NCBI RefSeq assembly: GCF_030694085.1
Contig: NZ_JAUXZE010000048.1
Coordinates: 1 to 64,000, forward strand
Source of the DNA: Tabrizicola sp.
GTDB taxonomy: Bacteria; Pseudomonadota; Alphaproteobacteria; Rhodobacterales; Rhodobacteraceae
Reading direction: 5' to 3'
Length of the DNA: 64,000 nucleotides
Below the pieces are notes generated by a model. That model was given only the letters and a program-made list of their open reading frames with translations. It was not told where the DNA came from and searched no databases. Position 1 is the first letter of the stretch; each line of letters starts with the position of its first letter. The position numbers and the translations under genes were made by a program. Below are positions 62,677 to 64,000 of the stretch, piece after piece.

Positions 62677-64000
62677 ATGAAACCGATCCAACTGATTTCC
62701 CCCGTCGACGGCAGCGTCTACGCCGAACGGATGCCGCTGTCGCAGGACACCGCCGAGGCCGTCGTCGCCCGCGCGAAGGCCGCGCAAAAGGCCTGGGCGG
62801 CGCGTCCGCTTGAAGACCGTATCGCGCTGGTCAAGGCCGCCGTCGCCAAGCTGAACACGATGACCGATGTGGTCGTGGAAGAGATCGCCTGGCAGATGGG
62901 CCGCCCCACCCGCTATGGCGGCGAGTTCGGCGGGGTGAACGCCCGCACCGACTATATGGCGTCGATCGCGGCCAAGACCCTGGCGCCCGCGATGATCGAG
63001 GACAGCGCCCAGTTCCGCCGCTACCTTGCCCGCGAACCTGTCGGCGTCGTCTTCATCATCGCGCCCTGGAACTACCCTTACCTCACCACGATCAACACCC
63101 TGATCCCCGCGCTGATCGCCGGGAACTCGGTCGTGCTTAAGCACGCGAGCCAGACCCTGCTGGTCGGCGAACGCCTGGCCGAGGCTTTCCATGCCGCGGG
63201 CATCCCCGAAGACGTGTTCCAGAACGTCGTCCTTGACCACGCCACCACCGAAGCCCTGATCGCCAAGCGCAGCTTTGGGTTCGTGAACTTCACCGGCTCG
63301 GTCGGCGGCGGGCAGGCCATCGAGCGCGCGGCGGCGGGGACCTTCACGCCCCTCGGTCTCGAACTCGGGGGCAAGGATCCCGGCTATGTCCGGCAGGATG
63401 CGAACCTCGACCTCGCCGTCGACGTCCTGATGGACGGCGCGATGTACAACGCCGGCCAGTGCTGCTGCGGGATCGAGCGGATCTATGTCCACGAAAGCCT
63501 GTTCGACAGCTTCGTCGAGAAATCCGTGGCCTGGGTCGGCCAGTTGAAACTCGGCAACCCCTTCGACGCCTCAACCACCCTCGGCCCGATGGCGCACAAG
63601 CGGTTCGCGCAAACCGTGCGCGACCAGACAGCGGAGGCCATCGCCAAGGGCGCGAAGCCGCTGCTGGACCCATCGAGGTTCGCCGACGACGGGGGCGCTT
63701 ACCTTGCGCCGCAGATTCTGGTGAACGTCGACCATTCGATGCGGGTGATGAAGGAAGAAAGCTTCGGCCCCGTCGTCGGCATCATGCCGGTCAAGAATGA
63801 CGCCGAGGCCATCGCCCTGATGAACGACTCGCCTTACGGCCTGACCGCGTCGATCTGGACCGAAGACTACGACACCGCCGCCGCCCTGGGCGCGCAGGTG
63901 GAGACGGGGACCGTGTTCATGAACCGGGCCGACTACCTGGACCCGGCGCTGACCTGGACCGGGGTCAAGGACACCGGGCGCGGCACGTCGCTGAGCTATC
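62677..64000 (+). CDS. Aldehyde dehydrogenase (3' end outside window)
   Basis: ATG 62677 opens a frame that reaches the right edge with at least 441 residues. Family features are FIIAPWNYPYL, NFTGSVGGGQAIE, the general-base Glu in GLELGGKDPGYV, the catalytic Cys in NAGQCCCGIERIYV, and EESFGPVVGIMPV. It oxidises an aldehyde with NAD(P); next to a gamma-glutamylamide synthetase-type gene, an aminoaldehyde is a likely substrate. No exact substrate can be given. Confidence 0.9.
   Translation, partial: MKPIQLISPVDGSVYAERMPLSQDTAEAVVARAKAAQKAWAARPLEDRIALVKAAVAKLNTMTDVVVEEIAWQMGRPTRYGGEFGGVNARTDYMASIAAKTLAPAMIEDSAQFRRYLAREPVGVVFIIAPWNYPYLTTINTLIPALIAGNSVVLKHASQTLLVGERLAEAFHAAGIPEDVFQNVVLDHATTEALIAKRSFGFVNFTGSVGGGQAIERAAAGTFTPLGLELGGKDPGYVRQDANLDLAVDVLMDGAMYNAGQCCCGIERIYVHESLFDSFVEKSVAWVGQLKLGNPFDASTTLGPMAHKRFAQTVRDQTAEAIAKGAKPLLDPSRFADDGGAYLAPQILVNVDHSMRVMKEESFGPVVGIMPVKNDAEAIALMNDSPYGLTASIWTEDYDTAAALGAQVETGTVFMNRADYLDPALTWTGVKDTGRGTSLSY

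Overview
The window looks like a stretch of an alphaproteobacterial chromosome, most probably from Rhodobacteraceae. The GC content is high throughout. The gene content fits that family: class I lysyl-tRNA synthetase, the mreBCD-mrdA-rodA cell-shape cluster, acs next to a VC_2705-type symporter operon, a PmpA/PmpB sulfur module, aruH-aruI and a large beta-helix protein. The species cannot be named from the sequence alone.

Layout. 1-4500 is an accessory segment of lower or uneven GC, coded on the minus strand, and it ends at a tRNA-Ser(GCU) gene. It holds two unrecognised genes and a broken MuF-type phage head-morphogenesis/toxin fusion followed by a probable immunity gene. 4813-9940 carries a dimethylglycine/sarcosine dehydrogenase-like flavoenzyme, a Crp-family regulator and a sulfane-sulfur module (DUF2892, PmpA, PmpB, persulfide dioxygenase). 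9950-11124 holds three paralogous exported miniproteins. 11276-18464 has a 2-hydroxyacid dehydrogenase, an SH3 protein, a cation diffusion transporter and a TetR-aruH-aruI operon for arginine transamination, then an MFS transporter. 18893-26365 holds rplY, a truncated pseudogene pair, an FkbM methyltransferase, pth, YcjF/YcjX and truA.

26428-36190 is one long minus-strand block for acetate use and its probable signalling: acs, adk, DUF4212, a sodium:solute symporter, a DUF294 protein, a receiver domain and a membrane-bound pseudo-kinase/exonuclease. 36479-45830 is mixed housekeeping (SulP, beta-helix protein, hydrolase, lysK, TerB). 46212-47744 is a low-GC two-gene insertion. 47900-49635 is leuA with a previously unannotated leader peptide and RNA structure. 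49707-52408 has a LysR regulator, a DUF1127 protein, a nuclease-like protein and an SDR. 52636-58962 is mreB-mreC-mreD-mrdA-rodA plus DUF1345. The right end has a GhrA-like reductase, an EamA transporter, a glutamine-synthetase-family enzyme and an aldehyde dehydrogenase that runs off the window.

The strongest unusual signals are: (1) a leaderless-looking leucine leader peptide whose Leu codons can pair with the leuA ribosome binding site; (2) the MuF-toxin gene broken by one frameshift and one in-frame stop but with an intact partner gene; (3) three tandem paralogous miniproteins; (4) two families of intergenic palindromes, one with variable stems and one placed at convergent gene ends; (5) a divergent regulator/oxidoreductase pair in which both genes seem to have lost their 5' ends in one deletion.
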